A stretch of 64,000 nt of DNA. Origin: Bradyrhizobium liaoningense. GTDB lineage: Bacteria > Pseudomonadota > Alphaproteobacteria > Rhizobiales > Xanthobacteraceae. The position numbers and the translations under genes are program-made. Position 1 is the stretch's first letter. Every line of letters begins with the position of its first letter. A model generated the notes under the pieces. The model saw only the letters and a list, made by a program, of their open reading frames with translations, was not told the DNA's origin and made no database searches. Of the stretch, positions 56,862 to 64,000 are shown one piece after another. The stretch spans positions 1 to 64,000 of the forward strand of contig NZ_JAFCJM010000028.1 in the NCBI RefSeq assembly GCF_018130955.1, given 5' to 3'.

Positions 56862-58196
56862 TCACTTCTCGCGGAATGCCCGCATCAGCTGGTCGTGGAA
56901 CGGCTTCATCAGGTAGGACAGCATGGTGCGGTCGCCGGTCTGCACGAAGGCTTCCACCGGCATGCCCGGGATCAGCTTGACGTCGCCTAGGCGGGCGACC
57001 TCTTCCGCCGGCATCGAGACGCGGATGGTGTAGTAGCTCTGCCCCGTACGCTGTTCGGTGGTGACGTCGGGCGAGACGCGGGTGACGATTCCGTTGAGCT
57101 CCGGCGTGGTGCGCTGGTTGAAGGCGGAAAGACGCAACAGCGTCTTCTGTCCGATCTGAAGCTTGTCGATGTCGACCGGGTTGACCTTGGCCTCGACCTG
57201 GAGGTCGTCGGCCTGCGGCACGATCAGCATGATGGCATCGCCTGCGGTGACGACGCCGCCGACCGTGTGCACGGTCGATTGCAGCACCATGCCGTCCTGC
57301 GGCGCGCGGATGTCGACGCGGCGAAGCTGGTCCTCGGCGGTGACCTTGCGCTCGATCAGTTCGCCGATCTTGTCGTTGGTCTCGCGCAGGTCCTTGGAGA
57401 CCTCACTGACCACGTCCTTGTCGACCTGGATGATCTGCAGCTCGGTCTCGGTGATCTTGCCCTTCGCCTGGGCGCGCGCGGCGATGTACTGCGCGCGCTC
57501 GCCGTTGAGGCGGGCCGAGTCGCGCTCGAGCTGGGTCAGGCGCGAGAGCTGCACCAGGCGCTTGTCGTAGAGCTCACGCACGCCGGTCAGCTCGTTCTGG
57601 ACCAGCGCGATCTCCTGGTCCTTGGCCTTTTCCTGGGCGCTGAGGCCCGAGATCTCTTCCTTCAACTGCGTGATGCGCTCGTTGAGCTGGGCCTTCTGGC
57701 CGGCGCGGCCGTTGACGCGGACGTCGAACAGCTTGCTTTCGCTGTCGAGCAGGATCATCACGTCGGGATCGCTGGCGCGGTCGAGCAGCGCCTGCGGAAA
57801 TTCGATCCTGGCGACCCCGCGCTGCTCGGCCTGGAGGCGCGCCGCACGCGCCATCGCCGCATCGAGATTCTTGGTGACGATGGCAAGGTTCGCCTTGGTG
57901 ACGGTGTCGTCGAGCCGCACCACGACGTCACCGGCCTTGACCACGTCGCCGTCGCGGGCGCGCAACTCGCCGACGACGCCGCCGGTCGGGTGCTGCACTT
58001 TCTTGACGTTGGATTCGACCACGACCTGGCCGGGCGCGATCAGCGCGCCCGAGATCAGCACGGTCGAGGCCCAGCCGCCGAGCCCGCCGGCCAGCAGGAC
58101 CACGATCGCAAGGCCGATCATGAGGTGGGATTTGATCGACTGCCGGGCAGTCTTCTTTGCCGCGGGTTTTGCAGCCGGAAGCGCCATCGTGCTCAT
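56862..58196 (-). CDS. Type I secretion membrane-fusion protein (HlyD family)
   Basis: The 444-residue adaptor has one N-terminal transmembrane helix (about residues 26-48), a lipoyl-like segment (HPTGGVVGELRARDGDVVKAGDVVVRLDD), a long alpha-helical hairpin rich in coiled-coil heptads, and a beta-barrel domain with VHTVGGVVTAGDAIMLIVPQ. This is the PrtE/HlyD type. It links the inner-membrane ABC exporter to a TolC-like outer-membrane protein encoded elsewhere. Its ATG overlaps the ABC gene stop by 4 bp. Confidence 0.93.
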   Translation of the reverse strand: MSTMALPAAKPAAKKTARQSIKSHLMIGLAIVVLLAGGLGGWASTVLISGALIAPGQVVVESNVKKVQHPTGGVVGELRARDGDVVKAGDVVVRLDDTVTKANLAIVTKNLDAAMARAARLQAEQRGVARIEFPQALLDRASDPDVMILLDSESKLFDVRVNGRAGQKAQLNERITQLKEEISGLSAQEKAKDQEIALVQNELTGVRELYDKRLVQLSRLTQLERDSARLNGERAQYIAARAQAKGKITETELQIIQVDKDVVSEVSKDLRETNDKIGELIERKVTAEDQLRRVDIRAPQDGMVLQSTVHTVGGVVTAGDAIMLIVPQADDLQVEAKVNPVDIDKLQIGQKTLLRLSAFNQRTTPELNGIVTRVSPDVTTEQRTGQSYYTIRVSMPAEEVARLGDVKLIPGMPVEAFVQTGDRTMLSYLMKPFHDQLMRAFREK

Positions 58197-59941
58197 GGTT
58201 TGGCTACTCCGCCTTCGCTGACGATCTTGATCGGTGCGGGGGGCGCGACGCGCGGCTGGAGCACCTGCGACAGCACCTGCTCCTTCGGGCCAAAAGCCTG
58301 CATGCGGCCGTCACGCAGCACCAAGATCTGGTCGACGGCCTCGACGCCGATCGGCCGGTGCGCGACGACGACGACGATCGCCCCGCGCTCGCGGGCGGCG
58401 CGGATGGCGCGCGTCAGCGCCTCGTCGCCTTCGGTGTCGAGATTGGAGTTGGGCTCGTCGAGCACGATCAGGAACGGATTGCCGTAGAGCGCGCGCGCCA
58501 GCGCCACGCGCTGGGCCTGGCCTGCTGACAGCGAGGTGCCCTGCTCGCCGACCTGGGTGTTGTAGCCCTCGCGCATCTTGATGATCATCTCGTGCACGCC
58601 GGCTTCTTTCGCGGCGGCGATGATGCCTTCGGAGGTGGCCTCGGGATCAAAACGGCTGATGTTCTGGGCGATGGTGCCGGCGAACAGCTCGACGTCCTGC
58701 GGCAGGTAACCGACGTAGCGGCCGAGCACATCGGAGGTCCACTGGTCGAGCGCGGCACCGTCGAGCCGCACCTTGCCGCGCACCGGTTGCCAGACGCCGA
58801 CGAGTGCGCGGATCAACGACGATTTCCCGGACCCGCTCGGTCCGATGACTCCGAGCGCGCTGCCGGCGTTGAGGGCAAACGTCACCTCCTGCACGATCAC
58901 GCGCTGATCGCCGGGCGGCACGATGCTGACGGCTTCGACCGACAGCTTGCCGGAGGGAACCTGCAGCTGGGTCTGCATCGCCTGCGGCGGCATCTGATCC
59001 AGCAGGCGATTGAGGCGCTGCCAGCTCTGCCGTGCGGCGACGAAGGATTTCCAATGGGCAATCGCCAGATCGACCGGGGCGAGCGCGCGGGCCGAGAGGA
59101 TCGAGCCCGCGATGATGATGCCGGCGGTCGCCTCCTGGTGGATGACGAGATAGGCGCCGACCGCCAGCACCGCCGATTGCAGCATCATGCGCAGCACTTT
59201 TGCGACCGCGCCGAGGCCGCCGGCGACGTCGCTCGCGTGCTGATTGCCTTCGAGATATTTTTCGTTGGTCTCGCTCCAGCGCGCATTGAGTCGGCCGGCC
59301 ATGCCCATGGCGACCAGCACTTCGGCGTTGCGGCGGCTGGACGCCGCGAGGTCGTTGCGGCGCGCGGCAAGCGTCATTGCCTCGCGCGCCGGCTGGCGCG
59401 ACATGAATTCGGTGACGAGGGTGAGGCCGACCAGGATGATGGCGCCGACCAGCGCGGTGACGCCGATCAGCCAATGGAAGGCGAAGCAGATGGCGAGATA
59501 GAGCGGCAGCCAGGGCAGATCGAAGAACGCGCTCGGTCCCATGCCGCCGAGGAAGGAGCGGACATTGTCGAGGTCGCGCAACGGCTGGAGACCCTCGTTG
59601 CGGCCGCCGACCAGGAGCGGCAGGCGCACGACGGTGTCGAACACCCGCTTGTTGAGGGCCTCGTCGAGCGCGGTGCCGATGCGACCGAGGATACGGCCGC
59701 GGATCAGATCGAGCACGCCCTGCGCCATGTAGAGGCCGCCGGCGAGGATGATGAGGCCGACCAGCGTCGGGATGCTGCGGCTCGGCAGCACCCGGTCGTA
59801 GACCTCGAGCATGAAGATCGAGCCGGTCAGATAGAGCACGTTGATCATGCAGCTCATCAGCCCAACGCCGACGAACGCGCCGCGGCAGGCCCGCAAGGCG
59901 TCACCGAGTTCGGAACGGCGCACGCCGGGAACCGCTGCCAT
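58193..59941 (-). CDS. Type I secretion ABC transporter, permease-ATPase fusion (PrtD-like)
   Basis: The 582-residue protein has about six transmembrane helices in residues 20-300 and a C-terminal ATPase with Walker A GPSGSGKSS (367-375), signature LSAGQAQRVALARAL and Walker B LIVLDEPNSNLD. There is no C39 peptidase domain, so it belongs to the RTX-protease/PrtD group that exports proteins with C-terminal signals. It is the first gene of the pair with the HlyD-type adaptor. No RTX-repeat substrate is encoded nearby. Confidence 0.94.
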   Translation of the reverse strand: MAAVPGVRRSELGDALRACRGAFVGVGLMSCMINVLYLTGSIFMLEVYDRVLPSRSIPTLVGLIILAGGLYMAQGVLDLIRGRILGRIGTALDEALNKRVFDTVVRLPLLVGGRNEGLQPLRDLDNVRSFLGGMGPSAFFDLPWLPLYLAICFAFHWLIGVTALVGAIILVGLTLVTEFMSRQPAREAMTLAARRNDLAASSRRNAEVLVAMGMAGRLNARWSETNEKYLEGNQHASDVAGGLGAVAKVLRMMLQSAVLAVGAYLVIHQEATAGIIIAGSILSARALAPVDLAIAHWKSFVAARQSWQRLNRLLDQMPPQAMQTQLQVPSGKLSVEAVSIVPPGDQRVIVQEVTFALNAGSALGVIGPSGSGKSSLIRALVGVWQPVRGKVRLDGAALDQWTSDVLGRYVGYLPQDVELFAGTIAQNISRFDPEATSEGIIAAAKEAGVHEMIIKMREGYNTQVGEQGTSLSAGQAQRVALARALYGNPFLIVLDEPNSNLDTEGDEALTRAIRAARERGAIVVVVAHRPIGVEAVDQILVLRDGRMQAFGPKEQVLSQVLQPRVAPPAPIKIVSEGGVAKP

Positions 59942-60206
59942 CAGAATGATCTCTTTCCGATCTGATCGTCCGAAGGGGCCAGGGGAACAAAAACCCCTGA
60001 TTTCACAAGCAATTCTAGGGGTACTCGACCCAGATTAATACCGAGTTTTCGGTCTATCGTCCAACGCCGTGCAATTAACCTTGAGGCCTGTCGGCGAAGC
60101 TCTCGCGCAGTCGCAGCTGCGCGCAAGTGGCGAATTTCACAAGTCGTGGGCCTGCCGCAGTGAATTTCTCAAGCACTGCGGCGGGCCCATCATCGATCGA
60201 GGCGCG

Positions 60207-60476
60207 CTAGAACCGTCCGCGGCCGCGTAACAGCCGCACCACCAGCAAGAGGATGATCGCACCGATCGCCGAATAGATGATCTCGGACACGAGCCCGGTT
60301 CCGATCCGGATCCCGAGCTTCGGAAACAGAAAGCTCGCCACCAGCGCGCCGCCGATGCCGACCAGGATATCGCCGATGATGCCGAAGCCCGTCCCGCGCA
60401 CGATCTTGCCCGCGAGCCAGCCGGCCACCAGGCCGACGAACAGGATGACGAGCAAGCCTTCGTTGGAAATGTACAT
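60207..60476 (-). CDS. GlsB/YeaQ/YmgE-family membrane protein
   Basis: The 89-residue protein has three transmembrane helices and the family motif GLVAGWLAGKIVRGTGFGIIGDILVGIGGALVA in overlapping pieces (GWLAGKIVRG, DILVGIGGA). Members are called transglycosylase-associated or general-stress membrane proteins, but their mechanism is unknown. It is a single gene in front of the type I secretion genes, separated by 265 bp without further genes. Confidence 0.9.
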   Translation of the reverse strand: MYISNEGLLVILFVGLVAGWLAGKIVRGTGFGIIGDILVGIGGALVASFLFPKLGIRIGTGLVSEIIYSAIGAIILLLVVRLLRGRGRF

Positions 60477-60575
60477 AAGTTAGGTCCCTCTCCATGAACG
60501 GCCGCATGGAACGGGAACTGGGATGAACGGGGTGTGAATACCGTTCAACTCTCCCTGCTTGCCTCGCTCGGGGCA

Positions 60576-60607
60576 AAAAACCTCGAAAACAACCCCATGC
60601 AAAGTAG
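60576..60607. repeat. 32-nt conserved element, copy 2
   Basis: It matches 19911-19942 with a single mismatch (ACCTCG for ACATCG). It is located in the non-coding gap between the GlsB-like gene and the amidase. On the minus strand its downstream sequence stays open for about 17 codons. Confidence 0.7.
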
Positions 60608-60770
60608 AACTGGTTGGACCCCGGATGCACGCGGTGGAGCGCGAGAGGGAGGGGGGTGCCACGAACTCAGACCTCGCCCGGGGCTACCCCCTCCCCGACC
60701 CTGCCCGCAAGGGACCCACAACGGGGAGGGAGCGCGGCCTGTGCGTGGCCTGAAGTCTCGACGAGCTTTG

Positions 60771-62186
60771 TCATGACGGCAGCTTCGGCACCTTTTCGTG
60801 ATAATCGGTCGTGCGCTGGAACGCGGCGCCGATGGTGAGCAGCGTCGCTTCATCAAAGGAGCGGCCGATGAGCTGCATGCCGATCGGCAGGCCGGCGCTG
60901 CTGAAGCCGGACGGCACGGTAAGCGACGGCAGGCCGAGATAGTTGATGGGACGCGTGAACAGCGTCAGCCGCTGCAACATTGCGCCGGCGTTCGGGCCGG
61001 CGCCGACGTCACTTTCCACAATGGTCGGCGCCGGCAAAGGAGAGGCCGGCGCGAGCACCGCATCGACGCCAGACGTTGCCGCATTGTGCGCGGCAAGCGC
61101 GGGCCCGCGCCAGCGCATCGCTTCGAGATAGGTGACGGCGGGGACGGCGAGCCCATTCTGCAGCCGCATCAAGACCTGGTCGCCATAATCCTGCGGGCGC
61201 TCGATCAGCCAGCGCTTGTGGAAGGCGGCCGCCTCGACCGCCAGCACGAGTTGGCAAGCGGCCGACAATTGCCGCTGATCGGGCAGCTCGACCTTGACGA
61301 TGTCGGCGCCCTCGCGCTTGAGCACCGCGATGGTCTCGTCGAGCACGCGCGCGACCTCCGTATCGAGATCGTCGACGTAATAGGACGCAGGCACGCCGAT
61401 CTTCAGGCCCTTTAGCGAGCCCTTGGTCGCTGCAACGTAATCGGCGACCGGCTCATGGCTCGCGGTGGCGTCTTCCGGATCGGGACCGGCCATCAGCGCC
61501 AGCAGCAGCGCGCAATCTTCCGCCGTGCGCGCCAGCGGACCGACGGTGTCGAGCGATTGCGACAGCGGCATCGCGCCGGCACGGCTGACGCGGCCGACGG
61601 TGGTCTTCAGGCCTGTGACGCCGCAGAAATGCGCGGGCATGCGGATCGAGCCGCCGGTGTCGGAGCCGAGCGCAGCATAGGTTAACCGCGCCGCGACCGC
61701 GGAGCCCGAGCCCGACGACGAGCCGCCGGTGATGTGTGCGACGTTCCAGGGATTGCGCACGGGGCCGTAATGGCTGTTGTGGCCGGTCGGGCCATAGGCG
61801 AACTCGGCGAGATGCAGCGTGCCGAGGCGGATTTGGCCGGCATCCTTTAGCCGCTGCAAGGCGGTGGACGTCGTCGTCGCAACGAAATCACGGCGGATCA
61901 GCGAGCCGCAGGTCGTGACGTGGCCGGCGTCGTAATACATGTCCTTGTGGGCGAGCGGCACGCCATGCAGGGGCCCGAGGACCTCGCCCCTGGCGAGCGC
62001 GGCGTCGGCGCTATCTGCCGCCTTCAGCGCGGCCTCTGATTCGATCGACATGAAGGCGTTGAGATGCGGCTGCCATTGCGCGATGCGCTGCAGCAGCGCG
62101 TGCGTCACCTCATGGGAAGAGACCTGCTTCATCGCGATCGCACGCGCGACCTCGGTGAGCGTCATCAAGGCCGGTTCGCCACTCAT
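60771..62186 (-). CDS. Amidase, AtzE-like
   Basis: The 471-residue amidase-signature enzyme has Lys81 (LAHKDMYYDAG), the cis-Ser region TGGSSSGSGSAVA (about 156-157) and the nucleophile Ser180 (SDTGGSIRMPAHFCG). The gene directly upstream encodes an AtzG-like small protein and overlaps it by 4 bp (ATGA). This arrangement suggests a heteromeric AtzE/AtzG-type amidohydrolase acting on a biuret-, allophanate- or amide-like compound. The substrate is not determined. Confidence 0.9.
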   Translation of the reverse strand: MSGEPALMTLTEVARAIAMKQVSSHEVTHALLQRIAQWQPHLNAFMSIESEAALKAADSADAALARGEVLGPLHGVPLAHKDMYYDAGHVTTCGSLIRRDFVATTTSTALQRLKDAGQIRLGTLHLAEFAYGPTGHNSHYGPVRNPWNVAHITGGSSSGSGSAVAARLTYAALGSDTGGSIRMPAHFCGVTGLKTTVGRVSRAGAMPLSQSLDTVGPLARTAEDCALLLALMAGPDPEDATASHEPVADYVAATKGSLKGLKIGVPASYYVDDLDTEVARVLDETIAVLKREGADIVKVELPDQRQLSAACQLVLAVEAAAFHKRWLIERPQDYGDQVLMRLQNGLAVPAVTYLEAMRWRGPALAAHNAATSGVDAVLAPASPLPAPTIVESDVGAGPNAGAMLQRLTLFTRPINYLGLPSLTVPSGFSSAGLPIGMQLIGRSFDEATLLTIGAAFQRTTDYHEKVPKLPS

Positions 62187-62380
62187 TTCGCCACCTTCGC
62201 GGTCTGCGCGAGCACGAACAGCGACGGCTCGAGATCGAACGGCAGCGTGCCGGCGATTGCCGCAAAGCCCTCGAAAGCCGGCCCGATGGAATTGGAGATG
62301 CGAGTCGCGGTCTCCTCGTCCACGGAAATGCCGGCGATCTCGGCGGTTGCCTTGATCGCTTTGGGCGTCGGTCGTGTCAT
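62183..62380 (-). CDS. AtzG-like small protein (DUF4089 type)
   Basis: The 65-residue protein is almost all helical (AIKATAEIAGISVDEETATRI) and ends with LPFDLEPSLFVLAQTAK. Size, position and the LPFDLEP-like C terminus resemble AtzG, the small subunit that wraps and stabilises the AtzE amidase. It overlaps the amidase gene by 4 bp, so equal translation is expected. Family assignment is moderately secure only. Confidence 0.75.
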   Translation of the reverse strand: MTRPTPKAIKATAEIAGISVDEETATRISNSIGPAFEGFAAIAGTLPFDLEPSLFVLAQTAKVAK

Positions 62381-62595
62381 GCTGCTCCCTCCTGCGGCGC
62401 GGCTATGGCCTGATCCCGGGATTGCCATGTAGCACGCAGCGCCGTCCCGAGTCTCACAACCGCCCCATCTCAGACATATTCGGCAAGCCTAGCGCCGCAC
62501 TGTCGTCGCATTCCATCGATCATGTGCACTGCATGCCTGCAGGCTTACGCCCGGCAGGCATTGTTATGTGTCGTCCAACTTCATGGGGAACTGCC

Positions 62596-62790
62596 GTGAT
62601 CAAGTTCGTTATTGCCGCCGGTGCTACGCTTGCCGTGGTGACTGCCGCCAGCGCCGCCGACCTGCCGCGCCGCCAGCCTGCACCTGTCTATTCGGAAGCG
62701 CCCGTCGTCGGCAAGATGCCGATCGGCAAGTCCCCGGTCGGAAAAGCCCCCATCGGCAAGGCGCCCGGCCCGGTCGTCTCGCGCTACTAA
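62596..62790 (+). CDS. Small exported protein with P-I/V-G-K repeats
   Basis: The 64-residue protein has a signal peptide (residues 1-20, ending ASAA|DLP). Its mature part repeats GKMPIGKSPVGKAPIGKAPG, a PxGKx period of about five residues. It starts at GTG with a GGGGAAC site, inside a longer frame that is not conserved. It is basic and proline-rich, so perhaps cell-envelope associated. No domain is recognised. Confidence 0.6.
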   Translation: MIKFVIAAGATLAVVTAASAADLPRRQPAPVYSEAPVVGKMPIGKSPVGKAPIGKAPGPVVSRY

Positions 62791-62822
62791 GCGCACGCGC
62801 GCGTCGTTGAACTTGGTGGGGG

Positions 62823-63461
62823 GTGAGCGTGGCGCGTTCTCTTCAGAGATTGGGATTGTCGCTGCTTGCGGGCGTCACGCTCGCGGCCTCGCTTCCAGGC
62901 GTGAGTTCATCGGCGTCCGCACACGAACGGCACAAGCGCATCGCTGACGCGAATGCGCTTGTGTCCAGTGAGGCGCCATCGTCGTCCGCGCGGCGGCAGG
63001 TGTCCACCAAGGGGCCCTACTACGTCGATTTCCGGGCCAGGACCGCGGCGAGCTGGGGCCATGCCTTCGTCTGGTACGGCAAGACCAGCGAACGCGCTGT
63101 CGAGGTCGCGGGTCTCACGCCGGTCGGAGATACCTTTACCTATGTGCTCGGGCACCTGACATTTGTGCCGTCCGAGACCGGCGCGAGTTATGGCGATCTC
63201 GATCCGGAATATCTGACCGCGAGCTACCGCGTATACCTCACCGAGGCGGACGCAAAACGGGTGTTCGCCTATATCAAGGAGTTGCAGGCCAATTCGCCGG
63301 TGTGGAATGCCGAAACGGCCAACTGCACGTCGTTCATCGGCAGCATCGCGAGCTTCATGGGATTGAAGACGCCGGTCCGCTGGCTGAGGCCTGAGAACTA
63401 CGTCAACAGCCTCAAGGAAATGAACGGCGGCCGCCAGATGGTGCGGCTGTCGGCGGAGTAG
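62823..63461 (+). CDS. Exported protein with possible permuted papain-like (NlpC-like) fold
   Basis: The 212-residue protein has a signal peptide (about residues 1-33, ending SASA|HE). The mature domain shows RTAASWGHAFVWYGKTSE with His80, and later ETANCTSFIGSIASFMG with Cys168. A His before the Cys, with the Cys at a helix start, is the order of permuted NlpC/P60-like and LRAT-like hydrolases. The match is by motif only. It starts at GTG (62823), or at 62829. It is 32 bp after the small exported protein and may be co-transcribed. Confidence 0.65.
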   Translation: MSVARSLQRLGLSLLAGVTLAASLPGVSSSASAHERHKRIADANALVSSEAPSSSARRQVSTKGPYYVDFRARTAASWGHAFVWYGKTSERAVEVAGLTPVGDTFTYVLGHLTFVPSETGASYGDLDPEYLTASYRVYLTEADAKRVFAYIKELQANSPVWNAETANCTSFIGSIASFMGLKTPVRWLRPENYVNSLKEMNGGRQMVRLSAE

Positions 63462-63486
63462 CGGCGCGCCGTAGTCCCGCAAAATT

Positions 63487-63576
63487 GTAGGGTGGGCAAA
63501 GGCGCGCAGCGCCGTGCCCACCATGCATCCTCGTCCTCGGCTGAAATGGTGGGCACGCTACGCTTTGCCCACCCTA
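63487..63576. repeat. Palindromic repeat, GTAGGGTGGGCAAAG family, copy 2
   Basis: It begins GTAGGGTGGGCAAAGGCG and ends CTTTGCCCACCCTA, as at 39815-39905. It lies between convergent genes. Confidence 0.8.
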
Positions 63577-63582
63577 GGGTCG

Positions 63583-64000
63583 CTACTTCGTCAACAGCGC
63601 GAACGCGCCGGTCCAGTCGTCGGGCGGCGGATTTTCCTTGAAGGCGTTGATCCGCGACTCGTAGAGCTTGAACAGCTTTTCCAGCGCGTCGGCGTCCTCG
63701 CTCCTGCGGCCGCGCTCGATCGCATCAAGCGCGCCCTGCCAGTCGCGGCTGCGGTAGCAGGCGAGCATCTCGATGGTGATGTTGCGCAGGCGCTGGAACG
63801 CGGCCGAGTGCATGACATCCTCGCGACCGGCGACGGCGTAGATGACCTCCGGCTCGGTCTTGCCCTTGACCATGATGAAGTCGAGCTCGAGGATCGCGAA
63901 TTTTTCCCTGGCGGCAAGCGCGGTCTTGGAGCCGACGATGATCGGAAAACCGTACTCCTTCGTCTGCCCCTCCAGGCGCGAGGCCAGGTTGACGCTGTCG
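63583..64000 (-). CDS. Class III adenylate/guanylate cyclase, C-terminal part
   Basis: The gene runs off the window end, and only the last 138 or so codons are seen. The partial protein begins DSVNLASRLEGQTKEYGFPIIV, the highly conserved strand-helix of the class III cyclase catalytic domain (with the transition-state Asn and Arg). It continues through FIMVKGKTEPEVIYAV and ends in a helical tail (RSRDWQGALDAIERGRRSED) as in CHASE2-cyclase proteins. It would make cAMP. The apparent ATG at 63873 is internal. Confidence 0.88.
   Translation of the reverse strand, partial: DSVNLASRLEGQTKEYGFPIIVGSKTALAAREKFAILELDFIMVKGKTEPEVIYAVAGREDVMHSAAFQRLRNITIEMLACYRSRDWQGALDAIERGRRSEDADALEKLFKLYESRINAFKENPPPDDWTGAFALLTK

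Noticed and set aside
59942-60206. Gene between the type I secretion and GlsB-like genes
   Set aside because: Only very short frames without start signals are present. It is treated as promoter region.

Overview
The window reads as chromosomal DNA of an alphaproteobacterium of the Bradyrhizobium / Rhodopseudomonas group (Nitrobacteraceae). The evidence is high GC, dense short operons, many CoA-dependent catabolic genes, an Irr-type iron box in front of a membrane-bound ferritin gene (mbfA), a MloK1-like cyclic-nucleotide-gated K+ channel, and the palindromic intergenic repeats typical of Rhizobiales. I see no rRNA, tRNA, CRISPR array, phage or intact insertion sequence. The one clear transposon trace is an IS5-type transposase remnant near 16.9-17.1 kb.

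Layout. 0.1-2.3 kb: an FMN split-barrel protein divergent from a LysR regulator, then a thioesterase. 2.7-7.3 kb: a TRAP transporter (binding protein, small and large permease) followed by DUF3237 and DUF2270 genes. 7.4-12.5 kb (module I): enoyl-CoA hydratase, feruloyl-CoA-synthase-like ligase, 3-hydroxyacyl-CoA-dehydrogenase-like SDR, 4-hydroxybenzoyl-CoA-type thioesterase and a periplasmic binding protein, ending in a strong terminator. 12.7-18.4 kb: a glutathione transferase and WYL regulator pair, then small and hypothetical genes. 18.4-27.1 kb: a membrane-tethered TAXI binding protein, two more WYL regulators each beside redox or detoxification genes, the K+ channel, an enoyl-CoA hydratase and a second glutathione transferase. 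27.2-39.8 kb (module II): a DUF559 endonuclease gene filling the space between two inverted repeats, a nitroreductase, three acyl-CoA dehydrogenases, a second ligase, hydratase and SDR and a TetR gene on the minus strand, with a thiolase and an acyl-CoA synthetase divergent on the plus strand. 39.9-50.7 kb: epoxide hydrolase, mbfA, amidase, alcohol dehydrogenase, an AidB-like dehydrogenase, an unusual SDR, another hydratase and a GNAT acetyltransferase. 50.7-64 kb: DUF1127/LysR, an amidohydrolase-amidohydrolase-Rieske operon, CinA, a type I secretion pair with a poly-glycine TPR protein, an AtzE/AtzG-like amidase pair, small exported proteins and a truncated class III cyclase.

How the genes work together. 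Modules I and II look like two paralogous CoA-dependent routes that shorten aryl-alkenyl or other bulky carboxylic side chains: CoA ligation, dehydrogenation (II only), hydration, 3-hydroxyacyl oxidation, then thiolysis (II) or thioester hydrolysis (I). Three WYL regulators lie beside perfect palindromes built on TG(A/C)CA half-sites and beside glutathione transferase or quinone-oxidoreductase genes, which suggests a repeated regulator-plus-detoxification design.

Palindromic repeat families fill most intergenic gaps, including nearly every gap of the module II operon. One family flanks the DUF559 gene and also occurs as a pair with no gene inside, which makes this the best candidate for an undescribed small mobile system in the window.
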